Numbered from the stretch's first letter, positions 27,915-36,900 are shown. The stretch: DNA of 64,000 nucleotides from Caulobacter ginsengisoli (GCF_030814835.1 NZ_JAUSVS010000001.1:501001-565000), one strand, 5' to 3'. Program-made: numbers and translations. Notes: generated by a model from the letters alone, not told the origin.

Positions 27915-27941
27915 CGCCGGCCGCGCGTATCGCGGCCGGCG
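27915..27941 (+). repeat. strong hairpin between rpsK and rpoA
   Basis: An 11-bp stem built on GCCGGCCGCG / CGCGGCCGGC with a CGTAT loop lies 26 nt before rpoA. No T-run follows, so it is not a terminator. It may protect the rpsM-rpsK message or tune rpoA translation. Confidence 0.55.
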
Positions 27942-27966
27942 TATCCGCGTTCCAAGGAACTTGCCC

Positions 27967-28983
27967 GTGATCGAAAGAAACTGGAACGAGCTGACCAAGC
28001 CGGAAAAGCCGCTGATCGAGACCGGTTCCGACGCGACCCGCAAGGCTCGCATCGTTGCCGAGCCGCTCGAACGCGGCTTCGGCGTCACGCTCGGTAACGC
28101 GCTCCGTCGCGTCCTGCTCTCCTCGCTGCAAGGCGCCGCCGTCACCGCCGTCCAGATCGACGGCGTGGTGCATGAGTTCTCCTCGATGGAAGGCGTGCGT
28201 GAAGACGTCGTCGACATCGTCCTGAACATCAAGCAACTGGCCGTGCGCATGCATGCCGAAGGCCCCAAGCGCATGACCCTGCGCGCGGTCGGCCCCGGCC
28301 CCGTCACCGCCTCGCAGATCGACGCGCCGGCGGACATCGAAATCCTCAACGGCGACCATGTGCTCTGCACCCTGGACGACGGCGCCTCCGTGCGCATGGA
28401 GTTCACCGTGCAGACCGGCAAGGGCTATGTCCCGGCCGAGAAGAACCGTCCGGAAGATGCGCCCATCGGCCTGATCTCGGTCGACGCCCTCTATTCGCCG
28501 GTCAAGCGCGTCGCCTATCGCGTCGAGCCCACCCGCCAGGGCCAGAGCCTCGACTACGACAAGCTGATCCTGGAAGTCGAAACCAACGGCGCGGTCGGTC
28601 CCGTGGACGCGGTGGCCTACGCCGCCCGCATCCTGCAGGACCAGCTGCAGATCTTCATCACCTTCGAAGAGCCCAAGGCCAAGTCGGACGGCGAAGCCAA
28701 GCCGGACCTGCCCTTCAACCCGGCCCTGCTGAAGAAGGTGGACGAGCTGGAACTGTCGGTCCGTTCGGCCAACTGCCTGAAGAACGACAACATCGTCTAC
28801 ATCGGCGACCTGATCCAGAAGACCGAAGCCGAGATGCTCCGCACCCCGAACTTCGGCCGCAAGTCCCTGAACGAGATCAAGGAAGTGCTGGCGGGCATGG
28901 GTCTGCACCTGGGCATGGACGTGCCCAACTGGCCGCCGGAAAACATCGACGACCTGGCCAAGAAGTTCGAAGACCAGATCTAG
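27967..28983 (+). CDS. rpoA: DNA-directed RNA polymerase subunit alpha
   Basis: 338 aa from GTG 27967 ([15 protein letters not shown]). The N-terminal assembly domain has [20 protein letters not shown] and [10 protein letters not shown]; the C-terminal domain has [20 protein letters not shown] and [19 protein letters not shown], which contacts UP elements and activators. AAGGAA lies 8 nt before the GTG; an in-frame TTG at 27961 sits too close to it. Confidence 0.98.
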   Translation: MIERNWNELTKPEKPLIETGSDATRKARIVAEPLERGFGVTLGNALRRVLLSSLQGAAVTAVQIDGVVHEFSSMEGVREDVVDIVLNIKQLAVRMHAEGPKRMTLRAVGPGPVTASQIDAPADIEILNGDHVLCTLDDGASVRMEFTVQTGKGYVPAEKNRPEDAPIGLISVDALYSPVKRVAYRVEPTRQGQSLDYDKLILEVETNGAVGPVDAVAYAARILQDQLQIFITFEEPKAKSDGEAKPDLPFNPALLKKVDELELSVRSANCLKNDNIVYIGDLIQKTEAEMLRTPNFGRKSLNEIKEVLAGMGLHLGMDVPNWPPENIDDLAKKFEDQI

Positions 28984-29142
28984 ACCGACTACCGCGCTAT
29001 CTCCCGGGCCATCCATCAGGGTGGCCTGGGGTCTGCAGACGCCGCCAAGCGGCCGAGGACCCCGGCGCTTCGTTTTGACCCGGCTGGGAAACAGGCTGGG
29101 ATGGGTGACAACACTGCGGGCTGAGGCCCAGGAGAGACCACA

Positions 29143-29553
29143 ATGCGTCACGGTAAAGCACACCGTAAACTGGGCCGCACGAGCGCGCACCGCACCGCCA
29201 TGTTCGCCAACATGTCGGCGAGCCTGATCAAGCACGAGCAGATTGTCACCACCCTGCCCAAGGCCAAGGAACTGCGGCCGATCGTCGAGAAGCTGGTGAC
29301 CTTGGCCAAGCGCGGCGGCCTGCACGCCCGCCGTCAGGCCATCAGCCACGTGCGTGACGTCGAACAGGTCGGCAAGCTCTTCGCCGTTCTGGGCCCGCGC
29401 TATAAGGAACGCCCGGGTGGCTACATCCGCGTTCTGAAGGCCGGCTACCGCCATGGCGACAACGCCCCGATGGCCGTGATCGAGTTCGTCGACCGCGACG
29501 TCAACGAAAAGGGCAAGGACTCGGGCCCGGTCTACGCCGGCGGCGAGGACTGA
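29143..29553 (+). CDS. rplQ: 50S ribosomal protein L17
   Basis: 136 aa. [40 protein letters not shown] and [20 protein letters not shown] are diagnostic. Last gene of the cluster, 159 nt after rpoA, with GGAGAG before the ATG. Confidence 0.98.
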   Translation: MRHGKAHRKLGRTSAHRTAMFANMSASLIKHEQIVTTLPKAKELRPIVEKLVTLAKRGGLHARRQAISHVRDVEQVGKLFAVLGPRYKERPGGYIRVLKAGYRHGDNAPMAVIEFVDRDVNEKGKDSGPVYAGGED

Positions 29554-29570
29554 TCCTTCCGACATTTCAG

Positions 29571-29602
29571 AAAAGGCCCCGGAGCGATCCGGGGCCTTTT
29601 TT
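29571..29602 (+). terminator. intrinsic terminator ending the ribosomal protein cluster
   Basis: Stem AAAAGGCCCCGGA / TCCGGGGCCTTTT with a GCGA loop and a TTTTTT run, 17 nt after the rplQ stop. Confidence 0.95.
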
Positions 29603-29657
29603 GGTTCTGGGCCGCCCTTTGGTTGCGCCGGGGCGGAAAGCCGCGTGGAATGGCGCC

Positions 29658-30467
29658 ATGACGCCTGCCTTCATCGGATACGGCTTCGCAAACCCCACCC
29701 TGGCCAAGCTGGCGGCCTCGGCCTGGGGCCAGTCCTATGTGGGTTCGACCGGCATGCTGCCGGGCCTCATCGCGCCCGACGCCCATGTCGAGGTGATCCT
29801 GCAGCTGGGCGCGCCCTGCTCCGTGGTTTCCGGCGAACGGGTGATCGCGCCGCCGCGGGCCATGGTTTACGCCCTGCGTCACGGGGCGGTGCGGCTCAAG
29901 CCGACGGGCGACAACACGATGGTGGCCTTTCGGCTGGCGCCGGTCGTCGCCTCGGCGGTGCTGCGGGCCAATCTCGCCGATTGCTGGGACCGTCCCGTCG
30001 CCCTGGCGGATCTCATCGGCCCGGAGGCCGACCGCCTGATGGACCGCATCGCCGATGCGCCTCTCGAGTGGGCGGGCGAGGTGCTGGAAGCCTGGCTGCT
30101 GGCGCGGCTGGCCGACTGGAGTTCAGACGACGAGCGGCAGGCGGACCTGCAGCAGGTCCTGCTCTGGGACGTCGCCGACCAGCCGGTTGCGGTCCTGGCC
30201 GATCAACTGGGCTTCACCGCCCGGACCCTGCGCCGCCATTGCCAGGCCTATGCGGGGCTCTCGCCCAAGCAGTTGACGATGTCCGGCCGGATGCTGCGGG
30301 CGTGCGACCTGCTGCTGGGCTCGCCAGGCCTGCCGCTGGCGGAGGCGGCGCTGCGGCTGGGCTTCAACGACCAGTCGGCCTTCGCCAACGCCTTCCGCCA
30401 CTATCTGGGCCTGACACCGACCCAGCTGAGGGCCCAGCCTCTGGTCTTCTACGAACGTCGCCGCTGA
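29658..30467 (+). CDS. AraC family transcriptional regulator
   Basis: 269 aa. The N-terminal cupin-like sensor resembles regulators with a DUF6597-type domain: GTGMLPGLIAPDAHVEVILQ-like sequence (seen as STGMLPGLIAPDAHVEVILQ). The C-terminal third has two helix-turn-helix units: VAVLADQLGFTARTLRRHCQ and LAEAALRLGFNDQSAFANAF. The ATG at 29658 is preferred; the longer frame begins inside the rplQ terminator. Its target is unknown; the next gene encodes a secreted protein 66 nt downstream. Confidence 0.87.
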   Translation: MTPAFIGYGFANPTLAKLAASAWGQSYVGSTGMLPGLIAPDAHVEVILQLGAPCSVVSGERVIAPPRAMVYALRHGAVRLKPTGDNTMVAFRLAPVVASAVLRANLADCWDRPVALADLIGPEADRLMDRIADAPLEWAGEVLEAWLLARLADWSSDDERQADLQQVLLWDVADQPVAVLADQLGFTARTLRRHCQAYAGLSPKQLTMSGRMLRACDLLLGSPGLPLAEAALRLGFNDQSAFANAFRHYLGLTPTQLRAQPLVFYERRR

Positions 30468-30533
30468 ACCTGGCCGTTTTTTGCAAGACGGCCCGGCCCG
30501 GTCGCGCGAAGCTCGGTGTCTGGGAGGCTCTCC

Positions 30534-31079
30534 ATGAAGCAGATTTGTCGCGTTCTCATCCTAATGCTGGCCCTGGCCGGTGGCTCTGCGGTGTTCGCCA
30601 GCGAGGCAGACCTGGACGGCTTGGCGGCCATCCAACCGCTGGTCGGCGATTGGACTGGGGTGGGGGAGGGCGATCCAGGGACCTCCGCTGCCGCCCGCCA
30701 TGCCGAGCGAGCGCAAGACGGCCGCTACATCATGGTGGCGGGCCGCTCGGTCTATCCCAAGCAGGACAAGAATCCGAAGGGCGAGGTCCATACCAGCCTG
30801 GACGTCTGGAGCTTCGACAAGGCGCGGCGGCTGATCGTCATGCGCCAGTTCGACAACCTGGGCTTCGTCTCCACCTATGTGCAGGACCGGGCGGCGAGCC
30901 GCGAAGGCCATGTCGTCATGGTCTCGGAGAGTATGGAGAACGTACCGGCCGGCTGGCGAGCCCGTTACACCTACGACTTCATCGGCGCCGACGAGTATCG
31001 GGAGCTTTTTGAACTCGACCCGGACGGCAAGGGGTTCCAGACCTATGTGACGGGCCGCTATCTGCGGGACCGGCCCTAG
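30534..31079 (+). CDS. secreted hypothetical protein
   Basis: 181 aa with a signal peptide (VLILMLALAGGSAVFAS, cleavage after VFA). The mature start LDGLAAIQPLVGDWTGVGEG, followed by a beta-rich pattern (RYIMVAGRSVYPKQ, LDVWSFDKARRLIVMRQF), resembles lipocalin-like heme-binding or DUF1579-type barrels. The LVGDW motif is typical of them. Ligand and role are unknown. GGGAGG lies 8 nt before the ATG at 30534. It could be a target of the adjacent AraC regulator. Confidence 0.7.
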   Translation: MKQICRVLILMLALAGGSAVFASEADLDGLAAIQPLVGDWTGVGEGDPGTSAAARHAERAQDGRYIMVAGRSVYPKQDKNPKGEVHTSLDVWSFDKARRLIVMRQFDNLGFVSTYVQDRAASREGHVVMVSESMENVPAGWRARYTYDFIGADEYRELFELDPDGKGFQTYVTGRYLRDRP

Positions 31080-31081
31080 GA

Positions 31082-31906
31082 CTACTCCCGCGTCAGATCC
31101 TGCCGCTGGAACAGCGCCAGGGCCGCCCCGCCCAGCCCCAGCAGCCACACCGCCACGCAAACTCCCGCCACCCCCACGCCCACGGCCTGTTCGCCGCCCG
31201 GTCCCAGCACCGTGCCGCGCAGGACGTCGACCGACAGCGAGGGCAGGGTGATCAGATACTTCAGCGGTGGCTGAATGCGGTCCGCGCCGTGGATCTGGCT
31301 GACCACGAAGGCCTGTACGCAGAACAGGCCGAACGGGACCATGATGGCGGCAATGTTGGAGCGGGTCACGACCGCGGTCAGCAGGGCCAGTTCGCCCAGC
31401 AGCATAAGGTCCAGCCAGGCGGTGGCCAGGCTCAGCCCCAGCTGGCCGAAGAAGGCGGCCGAGAAATCCGGCAGGGCGATGCGCGAGCCGTCGATGGCCG
31501 CGCCCAGCACCGTCTGCAGCACGCCCGACAGTCCTAGCAGCAGAAGACCGGCCAGGCAGGCCAGGGCGTAGACGATCAGCTTGCCGCCCAGCAGGGTCAG
31601 GCGGCTGTTGCGCGGTGTGAGCAGCCGCCAGGTCTCCCAGCGATAGTCTCCCGCGAACAGGGCGGCGGCCGCCAGCAGCACGAACAGCTGGTCGGGCGGG
31701 GCGCTGGCGTAGTGGATGTTGCGCAGCACGCTCTCGGCCACCGAGGCGGCGCCCGGCATCTCCTTGTGCACGTGGGTGCGCACGAAAAAGGCCACGGCCA
31801 GCGTGATCAGCAGCATCGCCGCCGGAAAGAAGCCGAACCCCCAGATCAGGGCGCCGCGCTGGCGCAGGAATCGGGCTCCCTCGGCCCTGAAGGCGTCAGC
31901 CAGCAT
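31082..31906 (-). CDS. ABC transporter permease
   Basis: 274 aa with about six hydrophobic helices, e.g. WGFGFFPAAMLLITLAVAFF and LIVYALACLAGLLLLGLSGV, and a WETWRLLTPRNSR loop seen in ABC-2-type permeases. It pairs with the ATPase gene upstream, which it overlaps by 11 nt. Together they should form an exporter; the substrate is unknown. Confidence 0.85.
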   Translation of the reverse strand: MLADAFRAEGARFLRQRGALIWGFGFFPAAMLLITLAVAFFVRTHVHKEMPGAASVAESVLRNIHYASAPPDQLFVLLAAAALFAGDYRWETWRLLTPRNSRLTLLGGKLIVYALACLAGLLLLGLSGVLQTVLGAAIDGSRIALPDFSAAFFGQLGLSLATAWLDLMLLGELALLTAVVTRSNIAAIMVPFGLFCVQAFVVSQIHGADRIQPPLKYLITLPSLSVDVLRGTVLGPGGEQAVGVGVAGVCVAVWLLGLGGAALALFQRQDLTRE

Positions 31907-32792
31907 TGACGGTCCCTCCGGTATGGAAGCGAAAGGCCGTCTCCAGTTCGCCGCCGACCCAGCGGGCCTCGGTGAGGTCGACGCCGGCGGCGGCCAGGGC
32001 GCGGATCAGGGCCGGGGCTTCCGCGCGGGTGACGGTGGCCAGCACCGCGTCCCGGCCATCGGGCTGGCCGCGCTCGCCCAGGATGTCCAGCACCTTGGCG
32101 ACCGGCGAGGCTTCGATGCGCAGCTTGCGGCTGGCGGCGGTCAGGGCGTCGACGGCGCCCTCGGCGGCCAGCCGGCCCTTGTCCAGGATGGCGACCCGGT
32201 CGCAGAGCCGCTGCACCTCGTCCAGCTGGTGGCTGGCCAGGATGATGGTCACCCCGTCCTTGTCGGCCAGCTCGCGGATCAGCTTGCGCATGTCGGCGAT
32301 GCCGACCGGGTCCATGCCGCTGGTGGGCTCGTCCAGGATCACCGCCTGTGGGCCGGTCATCAGGGCGGCGGCCAGGCCCAGCCGCTGCTTCATGCCGACC
32401 GAATAGCCCTTCACCACCCGGTCGGCGGCCTCGGACAGCTCGACCCTGTCCAGCCAGGCCTGGAAGTCGACGGTCCTGGCGCCGCTGGCCGCCGCCAGGA
32501 ACTGCAGGGCCTGGCGGCCGGTCAGATAGGGCGGGAAATGCGGGTTCTCGATCACCGAGCCGGTGCGCCGCAGAGCCTTGATGTCGCCCCGCTCGGCGCC
32601 GAGCACCTTCACCGAACCGCTGCTCGGTCGCACCAGACCCAGCGCGATGCGGAAGAGGGTGCTCTTGCCCGCGCCATTGGGACCCAGCACGCCATAGACC
32701 CCGCCCAGCGGGATGGAGAGCGTCAGGTCGCGCAGCGCCTCCACGGTCCCGAACCGTTTGCCAAGACCCTGGGCTTCGAGCGCCACGCTCAC
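31896..32792 (-). CDS. ABC transporter ATP-binding protein
   Basis: 298 aa. Walker A GPNGAGKST, signature VKGYSVGMKQRLGLA, Walker B AVILDEPTSGMD, H-loop ILASHQ. The ~80-residue C-terminal region (RLAAEGAVDALTAA..) is typical of ABC-2 exporters related to antibiotic or lipid export. GTG at 32792 has GGAGA 7 nt upstream. It is divergent from the NPP-type enzyme gene across 114 bp. Confidence 0.92.
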   Translation of the reverse strand: MSVALEAQGLGKRFGTVEALRDLTLSIPLGGVYGVLGPNGAGKSTLFRIALGLVRPSSGSVKVLGAERGDIKALRRTGSVIENPHFPPYLTGRQALQFLAAASGARTVDFQAWLDRVELSEAADRVVKGYSVGMKQRLGLAAALMTGPQAVILDEPTSGMDPVGIADMRKLIRELADKDGVTIILASHQLDEVQRLCDRVAILDKGRLAAEGAVDALTAASRKLRIEASPVAKVLDILGERGQPDGRDAVLATVTRAEAPALIRALAAAGVDLTEARWVGGELETAFRFHTGGTVNAG

Positions 32793-32906
32793 CTGGAAAT
32801 CTCCGACTCGCCGGTCGAACCGACACAGGCGCCGACTATGCCGATGGTCCTTGCGCCCGCAATAGGGCCGGGGCTTGATGGCCCTCCAAACGGCGCGGGG
32901 AGTCTC

Positions 32907-34127
32907 ATGTCGCACGTCAAACGCTTCGCCCTGGCGCTGTGCCTGATCCTGCTGGTCCCCGCCGCGGCCCAGGCCGCCGGCAAGCCGCCGCCGCTGACCA
33001 TCCTGGTCTCCATAGACGGCTTCAGGGCCGATTATCTAGACCGTGGCCTCAGCCCCAACCTGTCGGCGCTGGCGGCCTCTGGCGCCCGTCCCAGGGGCGG
33101 CATGCGGCCATCCTTCCCCTCACTGACCTTTCCCAACCACTACGCCCTGGTCACCGGCCTGCGCCCCGACCGCAACGGCATTGTCGACAATGTCATGCGC
33201 GACGAGGCCCGTCCCGGCATGACCTTCGGCATGGGCAAGCCCCAGATGGTCACCGACGCCTTCTGGTGGGACCAGGCCGAGCCGATCTGGGTCACCGCTC
33301 AGAAGGCCGGCATGCCGACCGCCACCATGTTCTGGCCGGGTTCGGAAGCGCCGATCCGCGGCGTCTGGCCGACCTATTACAAGCCCTATGACAAGACCTT
33401 CCTGGCCCCCGATCGGGTGAACCAGGTGCTGACCTGGCTGGACCTGCCGGCGGCCAGGCGGCCGCGCCTGGTCACCCTCTATTTCGATCTGGTCGACACC
33501 GCCGGCCACCATGCCGGGCCCGACAGCCAGGAGGTCAATGACGCCATCGCCAGCACCGACCAGGCCATCGGCCAGCTGGTGGCGGGGCTGAAGGCGAGGG
33601 GGCTGTATGGCCGGACCAACCTGGTCATCGTCGCCGATCACGGCATGGCCCAGACCTCGCCCGAGCGGGTGGTATATCTGGACGATGTCTTCGACCTGGA
33701 GCGGCTGGGTCAGGTGACCGGCGGCTCGATGTCCGAGATGAACCCCGCCGACCCGCAGGCCCTGGCCGCCATCCTGGCCCCGCACGACCACTTCCAATGC
33801 TGGAAGAAGGCCGACGTCCCCGAGCGCTTCCATTTCGGCAAGAACCCCCGGGTGCCGGCGGTGGTCTGTCTGGCCGAGACCGGCTGGACGATCACCACCA
33901 AGGCCTATGCCGCCAGCCGGCCGATGAAGACCGTCGGCGGGGCGCATGGCTATGACCCCTACGACCCCCAGATGGCCGCGCTGTTCATCGCCGAGGGGCC
34001 AAAAATCCGCCGGGGCGTGACGGTCGAGCCGTTCGACAATGTCGATGTCTATGTGCTGGTGGCCAGGCTGGCGGGGATCAAGGCGCTGCCGGGCGATGGG
34101 AGGCTGCCCAAGGGGGTTTTGCGGTAA
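32907..34127 (+). CDS. ectonucleotide pyrophosphatase/phosphodiesterase (NPP) family protein
   Basis: 406 aa, secreted or periplasmic (signal peptide FALALCLILLVPAAAQAAG). An alkaline-phosphatase-superfamily enzyme: VSIDGFRADYL carries the first metal Asp, MRPSFPSLTFPNHYALVTGL contains the Thr nucleophile in PSLTFPN, FDLVDTAGHHAGPDS and IVADHGMAQ supply Asp and His metal ligands, and GAHGYDP gives the last His. NPPs hydrolyse nucleotide or phospholipid phosphodiesters using two Zn ions. The long upstream open frame is a shadow of the ABC genes. Confidence 0.92.
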   Translation: MSHVKRFALALCLILLVPAAAQAAGKPPPLTILVSIDGFRADYLDRGLSPNLSALAASGARPRGGMRPSFPSLTFPNHYALVTGLRPDRNGIVDNVMRDEARPGMTFGMGKPQMVTDAFWWDQAEPIWVTAQKAGMPTATMFWPGSEAPIRGVWPTYYKPYDKTFLAPDRVNQVLTWLDLPAARRPRLVTLYFDLVDTAGHHAGPDSQEVNDAIASTDQAIGQLVAGLKARGLYGRTNLVIVADHGMAQTSPERVVYLDDVFDLERLGQVTGGSMSEMNPADPQALAAILAPHDHFQCWKKADVPERFHFGKNPRVPAVVCLAETGWTITTKAYAASRPMKTVGGAHGYDPYDPQMAALFIAEGPKIRRGVTVEPFDNVDVYVLVARLAGIKALPGDGRLPKGVLR

Positions 34128-34140
34128 CTGCCCTACTACC

Positions 34141-34265
34141 CGCTCATCCCCGCGAAAGCGGGGACCCAGGCTTTTTACCGTTGAGGACGATTGCGACAGG
34201 TCAGGGCGGCGGAAGGTCCGCTACGAAAAACACCTGGGTCCCCGCCGCTTTCGCGGGGATGAGCG
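34141..34265. mobile_element. non-coding inverted-repeat element, copy 2
   Basis: 125 bp bounded by CGCTCATCCCCGCG and its exact complement CGCGGGGATGAGCG, with GAAAGCGGGGACCCAGGCTT inside on the left and CACCTGGGTCCCCGC on the right. The core shares GACAGGT and CGAAAAACACCTGGG with copy 3. It follows the NPP gene stop by 13 nt and ends 10 nt before a TTGACG box. Confidence 0.85.
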
Positions 34266-34274
34266 GAAATTTGT

Positions 34275-34304
34275 TTGACGAGATAGTTCTTCCGTGCGTT
34301 AAAT
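34275..34304 (+). promoter_or_regulatory. candidate promoter of the VOC-cupin-ArsR-MFS operon
   Basis: TTGACG (34275-34280), 18 nt and TTAAAT (34299-34304) stand in an unusually A/T-rich stretch (TTAAATATTATC) 26 nt before the first VOC start. The -35 box starts 10 nt after inverted-repeat copy 2. Confidence 0.5.
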
Positions 34305-34330
34305 ATTATCGAAATCGGAAGGAGTTCGAC

Positions 34331-34807
34331 ATGAGCGCCCAGGTTCTCTCCCCCTGCCTCTCGTACCGGGACCGCCGCGCGGCGATGGACTGGCTGGAGG
34401 CGGCTTTCGGCTTCGAGGTCAGCCTGTTGGTCACCGACGACAAGGGCGAGATCGGCCATGCCGAGATGTCCTATCGCGACGCCAGCATCACTATCGCCGG
34501 CGAGTGGGCGATGCCCGAGCTGATCGGCCCGGCGGCGTTGCACAGCCCGGCCAACCAGGGCGGCCGCGTCACCGGCTTCCTGCGGGTCTTCCTCGAGGAC
34601 GGCATCGACGCCCATTGCGAGCGGGCCCGGGCCGCCGGGGCGAGGATCACCGCCGAGCCGACCGACCAGTTCTATGGCGACCGGGTCTATCGCTGCCTGG
34701 ACCTGGACGGCCACATCTGGACCTTCAGCCAGCCCGTGGCCAACCCGACCCTCGCCGAGATGGAAGCCGCCAGCGGTTTCAAGCTCAGCGCCGGCAAGGA
34801 GGCCTAA
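34331..34807 (+). CDS. VOC family protein (glyoxalase/bleomycin-resistance fold), paralog 1
   Basis: 158 aa of the vicinal-oxygen-chelate superfamily, PhnB-like type. SPCLSYRDRRAAMDWLEAAF begins the first beta-alpha-beta unit, HCERARAAGARITAEPTDQF and YRCLDLDGHIWTFSQPV the second. Substrate unknown. An AAGGAG site lies before the ATG. Paralogs 2 and 3 follow directly; the three share the CxxARAAGAxIxxEP block, pointing to tandem duplication. Confidence 0.87.
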   Translation: MSAQVLSPCLSYRDRRAAMDWLEAAFGFEVSLLVTDDKGEIGHAEMSYRDASITIAGEWAMPELIGPAALHSPANQGGRVTGFLRVFLEDGIDAHCERARAAGARITAEPTDQFYGDRVYRCLDLDGHIWTFSQPVANPTLAEMEAASGFKLSAGKEA

Positions 34808-34808
34808 C

Positions 34809-35264
34809 ATGGCCGATTGGCGTCCCAGCCTGATGTCCGCCGTCGTCTACCGCGACCCCAAGGCCGCCCTGCGCTGGCTGGAAGAGGCCTTCGGGTTCGA
34901 GCTCCTCATGCTGATCGAGGACAATGACGGCAATCCGGTCCACAGCGAAATGCGCTTTGGCAACGCCGCCATCATGATCGGCAGCGAGTGGAGCGACGAC
35001 CACAAGAGCCCGGCCTCGATCGGCGGCAAGAACACCCAGACCGTCCATATCGGCATCGACACCGACCTGGACGCCCACTGCGCCCACGCCCGGGCGGCCG
35101 GCGCTGAGATCGTGCGCGAGCCGGAGACGCAGTTCTACGGCGACCGCACCTACAGCTGCCGCGACCTGGAAGGCCATATCTGGAGCATCTCCCAGACCGT
35201 CCAGGCGGTGACTCGCGAAGAAGCCGAGCAGGTCAGCGGGCTGAAGATCACAGGGTGGGTGTGA
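34809..35264 (+). CDS. VOC family protein, paralog 2
   Basis: 151 aa. VVYRDPKAALRWLEEAFGFE, HCAHARAAGAEIVREPETQF and YSCRDLEGHIWSISQTVQAV match paralog 1 in order and spacing. It starts one base after paralog 1 ends and overlaps paralog 3 (ATGA), so the three are co-translated. Functionally unassigned. Confidence 0.87.
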   Translation: MADWRPSLMSAVVYRDPKAALRWLEEAFGFELLMLIEDNDGNPVHSEMRFGNAAIMIGSEWSDDHKSPASIGGKNTQTVHIGIDTDLDAHCAHARAAGAEIVREPETQFYGDRTYSCRDLEGHIWSISQTVQAVTREEAEQVSGLKITGWV

Positions 35265-35719
35265 TGAGCGAACCTCAGGCCAGCATCAGCCCGGCGCTGT
35301 TCTACCGCGACAAGGTGGCGGCGATCCGGTGGCTGGAGGAAGCGTTCGGCTTCGACACCACCCTGGTGGTCACCAATCCCGACGGCCAGCCGGGCCATTG
35401 CGAGATGGGCTATGGTGGCGTCACCTTCGCCATCGAGAGCCATTGGGCCGACTGGACCCGCAGCCCGGCCAGCCTGGGCGGGGCCAACACCCAGTCGATC
35501 CGCATGACCATCGACGGCGATATCGACGCCCATTGCGAGCGGGCCCGGGCCGCCGGCGGCAAAATCATCACCGAGCCGATGACCGAGTATTACGGCATGC
35601 GCCTGTACGACGTCGTCGACCTGGAAGGCCATGTCTGGCGGTTCGAGAAGGTGATCCAGAAGATGACGCTCGCCGAGATGCAGGCCGCTGGCGGCTTTGC
35701 GATCAGGGACAAGCTCTGA
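35264..35719 (+). CDS. VOC family protein, paralog 3
   Basis: 151 aa. ALFYRDKVAAIRWLEEAFGF, HCERARAAGGKIITEPMTEY and DVVDLEGHVWRFEKVIQKMT are its VOC segments. Its C-terminus diverges from the other two (FEK in place of FSQ/ISQ). One-base overlaps join it to paralog 2 and to the cupin. Confidence 0.87.
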   Translation: MSEPQASISPALFYRDKVAAIRWLEEAFGFDTTLVVTNPDGQPGHCEMGYGGVTFAIESHWADWTRSPASLGGANTQSIRMTIDGDIDAHCERARAAGGKIITEPMTEYYGMRLYDVVDLEGHVWRFEKVIQKMTLAEMQAAGGFAIRDKL

Positions 35720-36096
35720 TGACGACTTTCGATCTGGAAACCACCTATCTGGGCCTGGACGGGGCCGGCGAGGTCAAACCGCTGCCGGTCGGGCCCGACT
35801 TCTGGGCCACCATCGATCGCAATCCGGATCTCCGCGCCAACCTGGTCGCGGTGTTCGGCGGCGAGGGCGACTGGCCAAGCTGGGAGATGCATCCCCAGGG
35901 CGACGAGGTGCTGATCCTGCTGGAAGGCTCCATGCAGATGGTCTTCGACCGGCCGCACGAGCCGGAGATCATCTTCATGGCGCCCGGGACCACCGTCATC
36001 GTCCCGGCCGGAGTCTGGCATCGCGGCGTCGACCAGCGCGGCGCCAAGCTGCTGGCCATCACCTACGGGGCCGGCACGGACCATCGTCCCGCATGA
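35719..36096 (+). CDS. cupin domain protein
   Basis: 125 aa. PSWEMHPQGDEVLILLEGSM holds cupin motif 1 (His and Glu metal ligands) and APGTTVIVPAGVWHRGVDQR motif 2 (final His). A small-molecule-binding or metal-dependent enzyme; no substrate can be named. Coupled by overlaps to VOC 3 and to ArsR. Confidence 0.87.
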   Translation: MTTFDLETTYLGLDGAGEVKPLPVGPDFWATIDRNPDLRANLVAVFGGEGDWPSWEMHPQGDEVLILLEGSMQMVFDRPHEPEIIFMAPGTTVIVPAGVWHRGVDQRGAKLLAITYGAGTDHRPA

Positions 36097-36422
36097 GTGG
36101 CGCCGCTCAGCTTGACCGCACTCTGGCCGCCCTGGCCGATCCCCACCGCCGGCAGGTGGTGGAGCTGCTGCGCGAGCGGCCGCGCCGGGCCGGCGAACTG
36201 GCCGAAGCCGCCGGCCTGACCCCGCCGGCCATGAGCCGCCACCTGCGCCACCTGCGCCAGTCGGGCCTGGTCGAGGAAACCCATCCCGAATTCGACGCCC
36301 GTGTCCGCGTCTATGCCTTAAGGCCCGAGCCCATGGTCCATCTGCTGCGCTGGCTGGAAGAAACCGAGAGGATGTGGTCCGAGCAACTGACCGCCTTCAA
36401 GGCCCATCTGGAGCGACCCTGA
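36093..36422 (+). CDS. ArsR/SmtB family transcriptional regulator
   Basis: 109 aa winged-helix repressor. LAALADPHRRQVVELLRERP, then the recognition helix TPPAMSRHLRHLRQSGLVEE, and the wing HPEFDARVRVYALRPEPM. No cysteine is present, so metal sensing by a CxC motif is excluded. ArsR genes of this group precede SRPBCC genes, as here. It is probably the operon's own regulator. ATGA overlap with the cupin. Confidence 0.9.
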   Translation: MSGAAQLDRTLAALADPHRRQVVELLRERPRRAGELAEAAGLTPPAMSRHLRHLRQSGLVEETHPEFDARVRVYALRPEPMVHLLRWLEETERMWSEQLTAFKAHLERP

Positions 36423-36423
36423 A

Positions 36424-36900
36424 GTGGCTTCCCGCGTCCTCGTCGCCCTGCGGGTCAAGGCCAGCCCTCAGCGCGCCTTCGAAGCCTTCACCGCCGAGAT
36501 CGGCCAGTGGTGGCGGCCCAACTCGATGTTCCGGTTCACGCCGCGCTCGCCCGGCGTGCTGGGTTTCGAGTTCGATGCGAAGGGCAGGGGGCTGCGCCTG
36601 GTCGAGGTTCTCCCCAACGGCAAGGTGTTCGAGGTTGGTCTGGTCCGCATCTGGCAACCCGGCGCCAAGGTGGCTTTCGGCTGGCGGCAGGCCACCTTCG
36701 AGCCGGACCAGATGACCGAGGTCGAGGTCACCTTCGAGGCGGTCGGCGAGGAGACCCGCGTCAGCGTCACCCACACCGGCTGGGACAGCGTGCCCTCCGA
36801 CCATGTGGCGCGGCATCACTTCCCGGACAGCCTCTTCCTGCACCGCCATGGCGAATGGTGGCGCGACCTGCTGGCCTCGTATCGGAGCAACCTGTCATGA
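36424..36900 (+). CDS. SRPBCC domain-containing protein (AHSA1-like)
   Basis: 158 aa, GTG start one base after the arsR stop. RVKASPQRAFEAFTAEIGQW, LGFEFDAKGRGLRLVEVLPN and the helix HGEWWRDLLASYRSNL at the end fit the START/Bet v1 helix-grip fold, a hydrophobic-ligand cavity. The arsR-SRPBCC pair is common in actinobacteria and proteobacteria; the ligand is unknown. The stop overlaps the next ATG (ATGA). Confidence 0.85.
   Translation: MASRVLVALRVKASPQRAFEAFTAEIGQWWRPNSMFRFTPRSPGVLGFEFDAKGRGLRLVEVLPNGKVFEVGLVRIWQPGAKVAFGWRQATFEPDQMTEVEVTFEAVGEETRVSVTHTGWDSVPSDHVARHHFPDSLFLHRHGEWWRDLLASYRSNLS

Noticed and set aside
31716..32906. Long N-terminal extension of the NPP enzyme
   Set aside because: It is antisense to the ABC transporter genes; the signal peptide starts at 32907.
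34809..35719. VOC paralogs 2 and 3 as one two-domain gene
   Set aside because: A clear stop codon (TGA in ATGA) separates them and each has its own complete VOC unit.
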